A DNA stretch of 64,000 nucleotides, taken from the NCBI GenBank assembly GCA_029378245.1, contig JARKIF010000024.1:682001-746000 (forward strand), read 5' to 3'. Source of the stretch: Roridomyces roridus (taxonomy: Eukaryota > Basidiomycota > Agaricomycetes > Agaricales > Mycenaceae). The stretch's first letter is position 1. Every line of letters starts with the position of its first letter. This document shows, one piece after another, positions 21,601 to 32,615 of the stretch. The notes beneath the pieces were generated by a model. It worked only from the letters and a program-made list of their open reading frames with translations, had not been told where the DNA came from and did no database searches. The translations under genes and the position numbers were made by a program.

Positions 21601-22706
21601 ATGCTTGCCCTGTTGTCCTGGTCCAACTTTGGCGTCCACCCCTCCTCCTTCGACCCTTCATTCAAGTTCGTCTCCTCCCCGTTTGTCTCACCCGCCACCC
21701 TCGCGGCCCTACGGCTCCTCGTCGCCCTCTACGCCCTCTGCACCATCTGCACTGACCTCGGCTTCAACGTGCACTATGGCGCCGGCGACAGCTTCCTGAG
21801 CTACTTCACGGTGCTGTCTTACATCGGGCTGACGGCGTACTACTGGGCCGCTGCCGTACAGACGTTTTTCTACGCGCGGTATGGCTCATACCCGCTTCGG
21901 AGGTGGCCTCAGGCGCTGCAGGCGGGGCATGTGGTCTTACAGTCGACCATAGTCAGCTTCCGTGCGTCCGTTCACTCGGAACGACTCCGTTTATCGCATT
22001 GATCGATTTTCTTCAGCGTTCATCACGACCATCGTGTTCTGGTCACTGCTGTCGTCGGGGGATACCTTCAGCACGACGTTCTCTGGTGTGTTTCCTATCC
22101 GCTCATTCGTTTCGTTATAATGACGGCGCAGCTTGGTCCAATATCTCCATCCACGCGCTCAACACTCCCTTCGCTCTTTTCGACCTCCTCTTCACCAACG
22201 TTCCCCCAGCCCCGTGGCTCGCTCTGCCCATCCACATTCTCTTCCTCGCCTGCTACCTCGGCGTAGCATACATTACCCATCACACGCAAGGGTTCTATGG
22301 TACGTCTTCTCTTCTCTTTTTTCTCTTCCCTTCCATTCCCGATCCGCCCCCCAAACGCAAATCCAAACCTTATCCCTATCCTTCACCCTCAATGCTCCCG
22401 CCCGCTCACACCCTCTTCTCCACAGTCTACTCCTTCCTCGACCCACAAGAACAAGGCGCCCTCCTCGCAGCCTACGTCATCGGCATTGCCGCTGGCGGTA
22501 TCATCCTCTTCTCACTCTCGCGCGGCGTCGCAGTCCTCCGACAGCGCTGGGCCTCCCGACGCGGGCTCATCCCCGCTTCTGACGAAGAGGAAGGCACGTC
22601 GGAGGCGATCGACGACTGGGAGGAGGTCGGTAGACCCGCGGATGAGCGGGAAGAGAGGGATTTGGAGGCGGGGAAGAAGGAGGGGCGGGAGTCGCCCCGG
22701 CGGTGA
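21601..22706 (+). CDS. FAR-17a/AIG1-like multi-pass membrane protein
   Basis: Integral membrane protein of the FAR-17a/AIG1-like family; animal members hydrolyse fatty-acid esters of hydroxy fatty acids with a Thr/His pair, so a lipid-hydrolase role is inferred only. Four exons: 21601 to about 21961, then near 22016-22086, 22132-22300 and 22427-22706, joined by GT-AG introns that preserve frame. About six hydrophobic segments are visible, among them VSPATLAALRLLVALYALCT, FLSYFTVLSYIGLTAYYWAA, FITTIVFWSLLSSG, PWLALPIHILFLACYLGVAY and LLAAYVIGIAAGGIILFSLS. The conserved region WSNISIHALNTPFALFDLLF keeps the His expected for the family. The tail after residue 270 is acidic and charged (DEEEGTSE, ERDLEAGKK). 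Start chosen as the first ATG, which begins the first hydrophobic block. Confidence 0.78.
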
Positions 22707-25531
22707 ACCCGTGAGGAAAACTGCGAAAAATTGTATGTCATCCGCTCTGTTCTGCTGTCAGAGACCCACGCTCGTTTGGATGGATGGATCTAGACTACAC
22801 TGGATATCTTGCTTCTTGCTTATTCTGTATTATATTACCACTCATGCTAAACCTACGTACTCACTCGTTTTTGGATGTAATGTGATTGGCCTGCGATGTG
22901 GAGATGGTGTGAAACTCAACGAAGGCTGCTCATTGGCGCTTTGTTGCTACCGGTACCGGTACTCACTTGAGTGTCCAGCGGTGGATCGCGTCTCCCCGGG
23001 GTTCCATTCTCTCGGGAGTGGTTCGTGAGATTTTGGTGATCTTGTTCCAGTGCCACGGACACAGTTATTGGCACGCATCAAAGGGTCCTCTGAGGACGTT
23101 CACCTGTCTCAAGCCCTCAATTCCGAAATTCGCATAAAGTGCCCATCGATGAAAAAGAAACACCCAGACTATAGAGCTCTGGCCCGAGTCGAACAGGGAG
23201 GCTCTTCCATGAGATTCAAACTGTTTGAATCATCGGAGCTGAAAGCACGGCTAAGGTCGTTTTCTTTGCTCTCTCTCACCAACCTGACTAGCACAGATAT
23301 CGATTCAAAAAGTGAGCTAGTGAATCCTTTCAGAGTGAATCCGACCTTGTACACCGACACCATCATCCGGGTCCGAGTGCGGGTCCGTGTCGTCCAGCCG
23401 TTTAGAAGCCCCAAACCTTCGCGGGTGAGTGACCGACGCTGGACGAAGCGCGCTCAGCTGACCGGGGTTCGATTCCCTGAAGAACATAGGGAGACCAGCT
23501 GGTACTTTTTTGTCTTCCACTCAGCGCCCAGTCTTGAGCGACACAGTCAAAGCATTCGGGCTGAAGTCAAACAGGCCAGAGATACTTACACGGCAGGCGC
23601 GAGACGACAGAGCAAAATTACCCAGCATTCTCCTCATTGCAGCTCAGGCCTGAATCGAACAGGGACTCGGTTCAGCGGAAGACATGGGGACGTCGACGAC
23701 CTTGGCGAGGCGGTTGGATGCTAGCCGTCTGAGTTTATCGCTGCTCTGGAACCAGCGTTTAGTATTCTTTAGTATGCGAACTTGGCTCTGCATACCCAGC
23801 ACACATAATACACCGTAAGGACAGGAGAGGGCTGATGGAGTTGCAGGAATTCCTCATGCGAAATCAAATCTGCGAAGGAGAAATCAGAATCGCGCTGCTA
23901 AAGCTGGCTGACAGACCCTCGAGGGCGACAACAGCGTATACATTCTGCGATGTTGTTAAACCGAAGATTTGCAGTATATTGAGGTGCCTGTATCATGATT
24001 CGCAAGTCGTATGCTCAGTCCACTGCGGGATTAAACAGGTACTATGCGCGTGAAGTGAAACATATCGATTCCAATCCTGCCCACCGGAGTCAACGAGGCG
24101 GCGCAGAAACATCGCAAGAACAAGTACCTCTTCCGCGTGCTTGCCTCCTGGGAAGAAGACGCCAGATGGTCTGTTTTCCGAACGGTCAACCCGGACAGGA
24201 TCTCAAGGCGGGGACGTGCACGTACCCAGGCGCCACGGGAGCATGACCTTCAGAGTGAAATGAAATCTTCAAAACGCCGTTTTATGCTGAGTCTAGTGCT
24301 GTGCGCGGGTGGGGTGCTGTGGAAGCCGAAATCCGGCGACTTTTCATTGGAGAAAGATCACACGACCGCTGCTGGCTGCCGTCACTTATGGGACCACTGG
24401 CTCCGGAAATGAGATTTGCATTAGCGCGTTATCGCAGCGCGCGAGGATGACGACCTCATTCAACTGCGACACGCCCATCGACTTGGCTCAAGTTGCCTCG
24501 AAGGCGCAGGGAAATAACTGCTTGAACCACGATCAAGTATGAGTCCGTGCGACTACATAGTATGGCGATCTACTGCGCTGGAATGTATCCCGTCAATCAT
24601 GGGGCGAGGAGAATGGGAGGCACGTAAAATGTAATTCATCTGGCCGGAAACACCCCTGTCTGACGCATTGACGAATTTCTTGCAAGTGGGCGGCATCGAA
24701 CGGGGTATATCGTGAGGATTCAGGAAGATTTGGCCCGCGAGATGCAGAATGAGGGCGAGGAAAACCGCACGCACGCCGAATGAGGGCGAGGAAAACCTCA
24801 CGCACGCCGAATGGGCGCATTTGAGCACGTATAAACCGCCCATGTATCCGATGCGACCTGTTCTTTTGGCCTGCATCCGTCAGCAGGGAACGACATTGAC
24901 GGGCACAGCGCTCGCACCTTGGTCTTCTATAACCCAGGTAACCGCATCATGATCAGTGTCTCCCCAAACATCCCCGACTCTGCGTTGCTTTTCCTCTCGG
25001 AGCCGTGCACTGGTGGACTCCCGGAGAATGGCGTTCTACATCCCCGGCATGCGACGAAGGCAGGTGGCACCATCGCTGGATGCGGAGATCGAGTACGATG
25101 AGGGAGCGGTATGAGCAAGGCATGGGCATGACTACACCAAATAGGCCGTCTATCACACATCCTGCTAACCCAACTTGAAACGACCAGAAAAAGACCGACG
25201 GAAGCAAGACACCGTCACAGAGGCACAGCAGCATCCAGCACGAGGATGGCTGCAGCCACAGGGAGTAGGGTCGGACCACGCCAGGCGGCCAGGCGGCCAG
25301 GAGCGCGCTCCCGGCTCTGTGGCTTTGAAACGCCGCGAGGGTGCAAGGCAAGCATGGTGTGATTACCTCAGCGTTGATCACGTGATGGATGATGGATGAT
25401 CGCTTATCAGTTGCCCGTGATCTGAAGGTATAATGCGTGGATCCACCGAGAAGAAATTACAGGCACGCGTCCATTTTACTCCTGAGGCCTCAAGCCGCCC
25501 TCGACACCCCTTCACGCGGGATTTATGATCG
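22707..25531. other. gene-poor stretch with tRNA-derived fragments
   Basis: About 2.8 kb with no convincing gene. B-box-like fragments occur at 23187 (CCGAGTCGAACAGGGAGGC), 23467 (GGGTTCGATTCCCT, + strand) and 23655 (CTGAATCGAACAGGGACTC). A hydrophobic minus-strand frame near 25150-25380 has no recognisable motif. Confidence 0.45.
24747..24808 (+). repeat. 31-bp tandem duplication
   Basis: Two adjacent 31-bp units beginning GAATGAGGGCGAGGAAAAC and ending CACGCACGCC, differing by one base pair or so. Confidence 0.8.
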
Positions 25532-26634
25532 CTATCTGGTCGGATTCGTTCCCTCCAGTGCATTCGTCAGATTTCCCAGTGCGCCGTTGAGCTGTTCATT
25601 CTCAATTCCCCAGAATCCACGAATATAGGAGGTGAAGCACTCACATCAGGCTGCCCAATCTGCACCAACACAAATATATTCCCGATCGACACGTTCTTGA
25701 TATTCACTGCAAAGTCTTAGTCGATAGTAACCCAGGTTTCCGACGAAACTCACCATCCCCAATCGAAACGTTCACATTCCCCACGAAGATGGTGATATTC
25801 CCAATCTCAGTATCGATATTCCCCGCCCCAGCGTTCACATCCCCGCTACTTACCGTCACCGTCGGCAGTCCTATGCCGCTTGTCGTCGTCGTCGGAGGCA
25901 GGGACGCGGATGAATCCTGCCTCTTCATGCGCTGTAAGAAGTTGCCCGCGTCAGAGAGGGCCGAAGTCGCTGTTTGGGTGACCGAGGTCGGAGGGGAGAC
26001 TGTGGATGTTGCAGAGCCTGTGCTGGACGAAATGGATGTGGCGGAGGTCTGAAGCCGGATTCAGGTTTCGAGCTGGCAGCTACGACGGGAGGAGGAGGAG
26101 ACGTACGAATGCGCTGAACGCGTTGACGGGGCTGGCACCGGGGAGAGGTACAGAGATGATGATAGTGATATTTCCGATGTCGATGTTTTCGATACTAGAC
26201 AGAGATTAGTCTACAAAGGGCGAAGACGATATTCCTTACTCGATATTGCCCGTGGAGATGGTCACATTCGTTACACTTTCATTCCAAGAGTCAGCGGATG
26301 TCAGTACAGCGAGCAGGAAACGCACGTCAGGTTGATATTGCCTAACTTCGTGGTGATATTTCCCAGCGACAGACCAACACTTGGTAGCTGAACGCATCAT
26401 CATGAGCCATCCACAGTCTATGCGTCACTCGTAACTCACCGAAACCCCAATAGAGCCCGACCCATCTCCTCCGCTATCAGCGTCCGCCCGCCTCTGCAGC
26501 GCCGCCCCGCGATCATACACACAAACCGTCGACTCGGGCGATTCTGGATCCGAAGCCACCGTATGCGCTAGCGCAAGTCCAATGAAAGCGGCGAGAAAGA
26601 GAAACAGCGTAGAGGCGAGGGCGGTGGGCTTCAT
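25532..26634 (-). CDS. secreted protein with G-N-I-[TN] repeats
   Basis: Predicted extracellular glycoprotein of unknown role. Signal peptide MKPTALASTLFLFLAAFIGL at ATG 26634. Later exons, joined by GT-AG introns that keep frame, give a first repeat block (LGNITTKLGNINL, VTNVTISTGNI, IENIDIGNITII), a Ser/Thr linker (TSATSISSSTGSATS), then a second block (GDVNAGAGNID, TEIGNITIFVGNVNVSIG, VNIKNVSIGNIF). The tail LNGALGNLTNALEGTNPTR ends at TAG 25532. G-N-[IV]-[TND]-[IV] repeats every 6-12 residues suggest short beta-strands, possibly a solenoid. Many are N-glycosylation sequons (NIT, NVT, NVS, NLT). The exact last intron is inferred. Confidence 0.68.
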
Positions 26635-27727
26635 CGTGGTGGTTGCCGACCCTGGGGAACTGAATCGACATTATTATATGGCGCTCGGACCCTCTGGTAT
26701 CTAGGTCACGTAAAATCGAAGCGCTGAATGCCGGTTTTGTTGATCAACGTTCATCCCCTTGACGATCCAGACACTGAGGCGTCATCGGTGACGAAGAGTG
26801 TGGGTTCAACGCTGACAGGAATACATCAGGCAAGCCCGCGAAGGAGAGGTCAGAATCAACCTAAAACCAAATGAAAATCTCTAGTCATCTCGATTCTCGA
26901 ACCACGGGGCAAAATGGTTTTGACTCTCCCTGATGAGTGGCACCATCTGAACCGAGCAGAGACGGCTGTGAGGATAGTTACGCGTGCAGGATGCCAGCGC
27001 AGGCTGATGGATTCCCAGTGGGCGAAACAGCCCCCGAGGGTCGTTATCTGCACACCAGGAGTCGGAAACGGACCTATTTCCAAAAAAGAGTGGGCAACTC
27101 ACCCCATGGTTATGGCGCCCGCGGGATTCGAACCCACGCCTCCGGCGTCAAGTAACTAGCGAGGAATGGGCGTTATTCTGTTTCTGAAGGATTCAGTTCA
27201 AGAGTCAAAGAAGCCGCAGCTTTAGCAACTTGAGCTCGACTGTTCTGGGTTAGTTCGACCCATAGTTGACTTGGTCATGAAAAAAAGCTTGAATATATCA
27301 TATGCATGCCATTCAGCCGCAGTGCGTTCGACGCCGACTGTAAGAGGTGTGATGGGACGCGATTGAGACATGTGGGATACCGAGATCTTGCTGCACCAGT
27401 GGGAAGTGCGTAGTTGGACTTGACGACGTGGAAAGTCTTATTCGCCACGGATTAAGACGTGGCGAACGCGTAGGTAGCCACACAGTGACTCACCATTGAG
27501 CCGACTCCGACCGAGACGTCCCAGGGGCCAGCATCAATTAAGAGAGTGGGCCCTTGTTATTGGCGCGTGAAGGGCGAGCCAGGTAATTTGCCTGCCCAGT
27601 TGCGGAAAAGCGTGTCGAGTCATGGTGGTCGGAAACAAGCGGCGGAGGCACGTGCAAATCGGACGTGACGTTCCATCATGATTTGATCTCGAGCAAAGCC
27701 TTTCTCCTCTGACCAGTGACCACCATC
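26635..27727. other. intergenic
   Basis: No supported gene. At 27117-27158 the minus strand carries GGAGGCGTGGGTTCGAATCC then CGCGGGCGCCA, the 3' half of a tRNA with long variable arm (Leu/Ser type), but no matching 5' half was found. Confidence 0.45.
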
Positions 27728-27986
27728 TGTTGGGAATTTGGGTTTCTGGCATGACATGCTTCGCCACCCTCGAGAACCTTCTGGAATATTCCCTTTTGCT
27801 GACTGATACAGTTTCTTAGATTTTTGTAGAACATTCTAGTTACATTGTAAAGTAGTATATAAGCCTGCTGAAATGTAGGCGTTGGGTATCCGTTTGCCCT
27901 AACGCATCTTACCTTAACTGGCTTGCGATTGCAAACTTGGAATCAGTTCAACACGGATCAACACGCTGACGGCGTAAATCCCAACA
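27728..27986 (+). repeat. 5' LTR
   Basis: 259 bp, TG...CA ends, TATA-like TAGTATATAAGCC near 27850; identical to the 3' copy as far as I can read. Confidence 0.92.
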
Positions 27987-28545
27987 CAAACGGATCTCGG
28001 TAACGGCACCGATAACCCGCCTAGCATCGCGCCTCGCCACCGCATGCAATTGCTGTCGTCGACTTCACCGTCGCCGCCATCATCGTTCCTCGGCTACAGC
28101 CGCCGAAGCGATATTCATCGCATCACCACCATTCGCATTGGCTGCACCCGCGCTCCCACGGACGCCGCGCATTCCCGCGCTATCACTGACGTTCCTGCGC
28201 ACCCTCTTGGCATTGAAGCTGCTTCCCGCCTTCACCGCCACCCGCCGCGCTGATATTGATCTTTGATCTGCGCGCTTCCCGTCTTGACGCGACTCGACCA
28301 TCGGCTGTGACGCTGCCAGCGTGCTGATGTGAAATCCCGCTTGATATCTAATCTCGCCTGGTTTATCTCGACGCCGTCTTGACACCTTCCCCGGGACTCG
28401 ATCATTTTGGTCCCAACGGCATCTTTCGGCTCCCGCTTCTGTTCCCGCGCCGATCAGGCCCGTCCATCACGCCGATCCGCCGTTCCATTTATTTGGTTAC
28501 CGGCTTCTCTTCGGCTCACTCGCAGTTGGTCCAACTGCATACACC

Positions 28546-29081
28546 TAGGGCTCCGACCCGGCCGTTGACGGCGCCGGCCGTCGCTCTGACGGCCGTCATG
28601 GGAGGTCGGACGGGCCCCACCCGGCCGTCAGACCATGTTGCGAGGCCTCAAAACGGCCGGGTGGTACCCGTCAGACCCGTCACGGCCGTCATGACGGGTA
28701 AGAGCCGTGATAGCCCGTGCCTCCTGTTAAATCCACCATCAGATCGATATCAACGTGATGCGGGCAAGTCAAAATTACGGATTGGTACTCGGCAAGCCTC
28801 AGAAGCGCAGTAGTAGTAGGCCATCGGGAAGATTGCCGATGACCCAGGTGGGCTACCCCGGAGCATCAAGCGATGATGGCAGCTCGGCATGTGTAGTTAG
28901 CCGAGGACCCGTCACCACCCGTCATGACCCGTCGACGGCCGGGAACGGGTACCCCGTCAGCCAAGGAACCGGACCCGGACCCGGCCGTCAAAATTGTGGC
29001 TTCAGAGGGCTGTACGGCCGGGCCGGCACCCGTCGTGACGGCTCGTTGACCCGTCATTTTGACGGTCGGGTCGGAGCCCTA
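28546..29081. mobile_element. hAT-type MITE nested in the LTR element
   Basis: 536 bp bounded by inverted repeats TAGGGCTCCGACCCG / CGGGTCGGAGCCCTA and an 8-bp target-site duplication CATACACC (28538-28545 and 29082-29089), the size typical of hAT elements. Subterminal regions are crowded with ACGGCCGTCA / TGACGGGT motifs in both orientations, as in hAT elements whose transposase binds subterminal repeats. There is no transposase. Confidence 0.9.
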
Positions 29082-29480
29082 CATACACCCATCCTTTTCC
29101 TCCGCCTTTCCCTTCTTGGCTTCAGGGGGAGCCGCTACCATTTGTTCAACATTTTCCCTTCGACACTTCCCGTGGATTACCGTCACCATTCCACCGTTCT
29201 CCGTGATCCCCTTATCACATATCTCGACATCCCCACGATACCTATACCACGACAACTTCTCTGGCCCCAATAGAATTACGCCCGCAACGGTTACGAGCAT
29301 GGGAGTCCCCGTAATCACGAGGTGGGAGTCCACCTGCGTGAGGGACGTGCGAGCCGGCCGCAGGGGAGTCCCTAGCCGCCACGAGGCTGCACAGCTGCTA
29401 GCATTCCATCAACTCGGGAGCATACGCGTGGATGATTGAGGGGGAGTTGGACTTGTCTCGGGTGGCTCGTCAAGGGGGAG

Positions 29481-29739
29481 TGTTGGGAATTTGGGTTTCT
29501 GGCATGACATGCTTCGCCACCCTCGAGAACCTTCTGGAATATTCCCTTTTGCTGACTGATACAGTTTCTTAGATTTTTGTAGAACATTCTAGTTACATTG
29601 TAAAGTAGTATATAAGCCTGCTGAAATGTAGGCGTTGGGTATCCGTTTGCCCTAACGCATCTTACCTTAACTGGCTTGCGATTGCAAACTTGGAATCAGT
29701 TCAACACGGATCAACACGCTGACGGCGTAAATCCCAACA
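29481..29739 (+). repeat. 3' LTR
   Basis: 259 bp, identical to the 5' LTR by reading, preceded by the purine tract and followed by the CCATC target-site duplication. Confidence 0.92.
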
Positions 29740-30640
29740 CCATCATCTCCCGGACATCCGCTCAAAAATGGGTCTCGCGCTTTTGGAACTCTGACGAAAA
29801 CTCGGTCCATTCCTGTCTCCGCTATCTCTGTGGGGCTTTCACTCTCTTTCTGCTCCGATCTTTCTCGGAGATTTCACGGGTCGCTAAGACTCGCTCTGTG
29901 TCGACTGGGTCTCCGGGTCCTTAGACGTCTCCCTCAATGAAACATCTAATAACATCGTCCTACACTCCTATCAGCCCCCAACAGTCCGTCGCGTGTATCA
30001 AGTGTCGTCCCATCGTCCCGCCAGCGCACAAACCTTCAGCCGGAAAGTCCTCCGGGCTACATGCTGTAAACCCTCGGATAACTCGAAGCAGGGTCCAACA
30101 CGTGGATTGTTCATACAGGAATCTGCTTCACTTCGCTTCGGCTCCTCCGTCGCATTCCACGAGAATCCGTACCCGATATTACTCTGCATCATCCCCACGC
30201 CCTCCGGAATTTCGTACGTCCCAAGCTGGATGGGCGAGGAGAGCAGACCATAAATCAATCGACCTTATCAAGCTCCCCGTCTTACTCCGAGTACGTTCTG
30301 CTCCGTCTCGTGTCATTACATACGGAGAGTTGGATATGACAATGACCGTTCTATTCCGAGTCCGTCTGTATCCGATGCTCAAGTATGTTGTACTTCCAGC
30401 AAGTTCAACTTCCTCTGCAACGTCCCCACTCGACAATCCTCGTCGAAGATCCGAGCAGAATGAATGGCCAATTTTATTGAGCCAAGGAGAGCGACGGTTC
30501 AATTTTCGTTTGCCATCAATTGCACACAGTATTATTTCTGTCTCGTCCACCCTACTAATAAGCAACCACCGCCTCCGCATTCCATCCGCGGATGCGGAAG
30601 TTGCAGATGTGATCCAAAGTCTTAGATCATGCCCCTTTCT
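29740..30640. other. intergenic, long open frames on both strands without motifs
   Basis: Open frames of several hundred bases exist on both strands here, but neither shows a recognisable domain. I call no gene between the LTR element and the TATA box at 30647. Confidence 0.4.
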
Positions 30641-30646
30641 GATGTT

Positions 30647-30653
30647 TATAAAA
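30647..30653 (+). promoter_or_regulatory. TATA-like box
   Basis: TATAAAA 22 bp before an ATG at 30669 in context AAAATGTC. It supports a possible small gene, although the spacing to the start codon is short. Confidence 0.35.
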
Positions 30654-30668
30654 GGAGGCCTCTTCAAA

Positions 30669-30980
30669 ATGTCTCTTCCCACCACCCCTCCCCCACACTC
30701 ACGAGGGTTACCCATGTCGACCTCCTTCTCAAGCACACATCGCAGGACCACATCAACGGGCACCGCCATTCGAGTAGTCATCCCCTCGCCGTCTCCGCCC
30801 CCTGGCAACTCCGGCCCCGGAGGAGAACGGATACGGCTGGACCGAATGACAGATTTGCCGAGCCTCCAAGGACGTGCCGGCGTCGATGCCGACGCAGCCG
30901 TTCTCCCAAAAACCATCGCGCTGCCGCCGAAAAGCCTACAACTCAAGAGCGAGTCGAGGAGAGTGTTTGTACGATCCTAG
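30669..30980 (+). CDS. possible small hypothetical protein, 103 aa
   Basis: Reads MSLPTTPPPHSRGLPMST and stays open to a stop at 30980, rich in Pro, Ser, Thr and Arg. There is no domain I recognise. The opposite strand is also open, so coding status is weakly supported; the TATA-like box and the ATG context are the main arguments for it. Confidence 0.3.
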   Translation: MSLPTTPPPHSRGLPMSTSFSSTHRRTTSTGTAIRVVIPSPSPPPGNSGPGGERIRLDRMTDLPSLQGRAGVDADAAVLPKTIALPPKSLQLKSESRRVFVRS

Positions 30981-31505
30981 CTGACAATATTGTACATGTA
31001 CGTTCGTCGTGTTGGATGCCGGATATTCGGAGCTGACGGCATCACAGCGAATACTACCTTGATTTGCCTTTGTATCGTTAACACACTGGGTTGTTTTTGT
31101 GTAAAAGAGATGTTATCTGTCTGTTCGGCTGCGAATCCCCTCTCTAATCAATAGGATACGGCAATGATTGATTGCCGAGTTCAAAAGGCAAGCTCGACCC
31201 CACCTCGCCGCGCTCCGTCGAAGTTATATTCGTAGCCATGAATCCTAGTCCATACGGCCTTGAATATTCATCTGTCATGAGTCTCAGCGCTGTGGGAAAG
31301 CATCAAACCGACGCGTAGATATCAGTCGGAGACCTTTTCAGCCCGTTTTACCGAATCGCCGTCGAGTAGTAGCATCGGCCAGATACCAACATGATATGTA
31401 CCTTACGGCTCGGGCGCTGCTCTGCAAGACGGAGAAAACCGACGCTATCAAACAAGTTACAAGAGAGGCTTTCGGATAGATATTTTTTGAGAAAATTGGC
31501 CCAGA
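30981..31505. other. intergenic
   Basis: No gene seen; 3' flank of the Zn2Cys6 gene. Confidence 0.4.
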
Positions 31506-32262
31506 TTATCCATTGTATTGTGCCGCGTTATAACCCATGGCACCGCACACACATGGCCCCGGTAGCGGGCAAACGCACTGACTAATCCCCAGGGAAGCGT
31601 AAGCAATTTGGGACTGACAAAGTGAAGGAGGGCACGTACACCCAATCCCGTTGAGGAGGCCATCTCTGGTCGTAGCCCTGCGAGTTGTAATTCGCGCCCG
31701 AGCTGGCACGCGCCCACGGAGTGTGATCTCCGCCGTGTTGGAGCGTAACACCGTCTGTGCCCGAGGGATAGTATCTTCCCATCGGCCCGTTGTTCATGGG
31801 CTCGTATGATGGGCTGGGAATATGTCCATTGTCGGGGTCGAAGTTTGTTACAGCCTCATATGACTCCGGTGGGCGCCAGCCTGAAGTTGAGGGACCAGGC
31901 ACAGAGGAACCGGCGGAGCCCACTGGGAGAGCGTCTCCACCGACAGCTGCAGGTGCCCAGTTCAGGACCATGCCATACTCGCCCTCTGGCCTCGTCGGAT
32001 TGGCACTTGTCGTTTCCGGTGGGTGAAACCCGGAGCTGATTGCGAATTCACATTTCAGCCCCTTCTTCGCACATCGTACGCAAGGCTCGGACCAGTCGTG
32101 TTCGGATGCTCTTTGACACTGTGGTAGACGGAGTACTGAGACAGATAGACAGACAGATCTGGGATGAGGTGTGCTCACCTTGACTTTGCGCTTCCTACAG
32201 GAAATGCATGCTGAATACGCTCTTCGACCGCTTGCGGGAGGTGCTGTTGTAGACGAAGACAT
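31506..32262 (-). CDS. Zn2Cys6 transcription factor (short)
   Basis: Fungal-specific DNA-binding regulator, nuclear. ATG 32262; residues about 14-50 form the binuclear cluster. YSACISCRKRKVK is interrupted by a GT-AG intron (about 32114-32179) and continues CQRASEHDWSEPCVRCAKKG and then LKC. This gives Cys spacing C-x2-C-x6-C-x11-C-x2-C-x6-C, all six Cys present. The rest is low-complexity (Pro, Ser, Gly, Asn, Tyr). A donor at GTACGTGCCC near 31640 probably splices to a last exon ending GYNAAQYNG at 31506; without it the protein would stop at 31582. There is no fungal_trans middle-homology domain, as in many short basidiomycete members. Targets unknown. Confidence 0.82.
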
Positions 32263-32615
32263 GGTCTCGCGTGGAGTCAGAGCAACATCATTTTATACCG
32301 AGTGAGCTTCCATTGTCGTAAAAGCGCTATTCACAAGATGGTTACAAACACCGCTGGAAATCGGATGTATGATCCATAGGATCGCGCGCAAAACCGACCG
32401 TGTATTTAGCATCGGAAAATATTCATCCCGATGACAAGAGACCGAAGTGTGCCTGTACTCTTATGATTGCGATACTTGTCGTAGCCGAGGATGCCCGAGA
32501 CATGTGGAATTTGTTTCAGCCCCAAATCGCCAAGGACGCGGGGAGGTGAGTCAGTGCGGTGAACTCGCGAGAAGATAGCTAGGAAGATAAAATACAACAT
32601 ACTGAATATTAATAT
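32263..32615. other. intergenic
   Basis: No gene seen between the start of the Zn2Cys6 gene and the stop of the next minus-strand gene. Confidence 0.4.

Larger units (their letters stand above)
27728..29739 (+). mobile_element. young non-autonomous LTR retrotransposon (no gag or pol)
   Basis: Two 259-bp LTRs (27728-27986 and 29481-29739) bound a 1,494-bp interior and begin TGTTGGGAAT and end AATCCCAACA. They look identical base for base. A 5-bp target-site duplication, CCATC, flanks the element (27723-27727 and 29740-29744). A purine tract AAGGGGGAG abuts the 3' LTR. The interior codes for no recognisable gag, protease, integrase or reverse transcriptase, so it must move by proteins from elsewhere. 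The LTR shares a promoter-like block (GAACATTCTAG, then TAGTATATAAG) with the Copia element at 35.7 kb, so a Copia partner is plausible. Confidence 0.92.

Noticed and set aside
27117..27158. tRNA-Leu or tRNA-Ser gene on the minus strand
   Set aside because: Good 3' half with long variable arm, but no complementary 5' acceptor or A box in the preceding 150 bases.
30179..30946. 255-codon open frame on the minus strand
   Set aside because: No recognisable domain, no good start context, and it lies opposite another long open frame; probably chance openness in GC-rich DNA.
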